This document shows, piece after piece, positions 7,747 through 8,075 of a stretch of DNA of 8,075 bases. The stretch is from Tidjanibacter sp. (GTDB lineage Bacteria > Bacteroidota > Bacteroidia > Bacteroidales > Rikenellaceae). Position 1 is the stretch's first letter, and the number at the start of each line of letters is the position of its first letter. The DNA is taken from NCBI GenBank assembly GCA_017547065.1, contig JAFYRC010000240.1, positions 1 through 8,075 of the forward strand. Reading direction: 5' to 3'. The notes under the pieces are model-generated. The model ran no database searches. It was not told where the DNA came from and saw nothing but the letters and a program-made list of their open reading frames with translations. The translations under genes and the position numbers were made by a program.

Positions 7747-8075
7747 ATGGGACGAATTTTGGCAATAGACTATGGCCTCAAACGCACAGGCTTGGCCGTG
7801 AGCGACCCCTTGCGTATTATCGCAGGCGGGCTCGAAACCGTGCCCACCGCAACACTCGAAACGTGGTTGGCACAATATTTTGCCCAAAATGAGGTTGATA
7901 TTATTGTGGTTGGTAAGCCCACGCAGATGAACGGCGCACCCAGCCAATCGTGGGTGGCCATTGAGCCTTTCGTGGAGCGCCTGAGGGCGAAATACCCCAC
8001 AAAACAGGTTGTGTTGCACGACGAGAGGTTTACCTCCGTGATAGCCCACCGTGCAATGATCGACGGAGGAATGAA
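7747..8075 (+). CDS. ruvX: RuvX/YqgF pre-16S rRNA nuclease family protein (3' end outside window)
   Basis: The first 109 codons of a gene that runs off the window. YqgF-family proteins have an RNase H-like fold and are credited with 5'-end maturation of 16S rRNA, having been first proposed as Holliday-junction resolvases. The N-terminus GRILAIDYGLKRTGLAVSD carries the first catalytic aspartate, D8. VVGKPTQMNGAPSQ (54-67) is the G-x-P...NG loop in its Bacteroidales form, and HDERFTSVIAHRAM (91-104) is the DER-x-T motif with D92 and E93. The last catalytic acid expected near the C-terminus and about 30 residues (E. coli has 138) lie beyond the window. The start is fixed by the conserved first strand. 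There is no Shine-Dalgarno sequence, and a -7 promoter box almost touches the ATG. Confidence 0.93.
   Translation, partial: MGRILAIDYGLKRTGLAVSDPLRIIAGGLETVPTATLETWLAQYFAQNEVDIIVVGKPTQMNGAPSQSWVAIEPFVERLRAKYPTKQVVLHDERFTSVIAHRAMIDGGM

Overview
The window looks like ordinary chromosomal DNA from a Bacteroidota species, most likely order Bacteroidales. The evidence is the gene set (a DUF3078 outer-membrane protein with the motif LQFENWTAGG, a 90-residue GroES, Bacteroidales-like RimM and RuvX sequences), Bacteroidetes-type -7 promoter boxes (TAnnTTTG) before several genes, and few Shine-Dalgarno sequences. I cannot name the genus from sequence alone. There are no tRNA or rRNA genes, insertion sequences, phage genes or CRISPR arrays.

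Layout from left to right: the last 35 codons of rimM (+) end at a strong hairpin terminator that can serve both strands. The minus strand then carries a sodium-type amino-acid symporter of the SDF/DAACS family, groEL, groES, a C-terminal processing protease (S41) and a DUF3078 outer-membrane protein, transcribed right to left. A divergent promoter region follows, then nfo (endonuclease IV, +), which converges on ndk (nucleoside-diphosphate kinase, -) with only 28 bases between them. Last is the start of ruvX/yqgF (+), which runs off the window end.

Functionally this is a housekeeping set: ribosome maturation (RimM, RuvX/YqgF), protein folding (GroESL), envelope proteolysis (S41 protease), DNA base-excision repair (Nfo), nucleotide balance (Ndk) and nutrient uptake (symporter). 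groES and groEL form one transcription unit. The symporter has its own promoter, embedded in the groEL terminator. DUF3078 and the protease are 63 bases apart and may be co-transcribed.

I see no undescribed multi-gene system. The parts worth a second look are regulatory or fine-scale: a near-perfect sigma-54 -24/-12 element before groES with a second imperfect copy and further elements phased at 17 bp; a TTGTAAACAA palindrome core shared by the symporter and nfo promoters; a -7 box so close to ruvX that its mRNA may be leaderless; a substituted loop with unusual codons beside the nucleotide pocket of GroEL; and Ser-to-Ala in the Ndk active-site signature. All of these come from reading the sequence by eye; no alignment or search was run.
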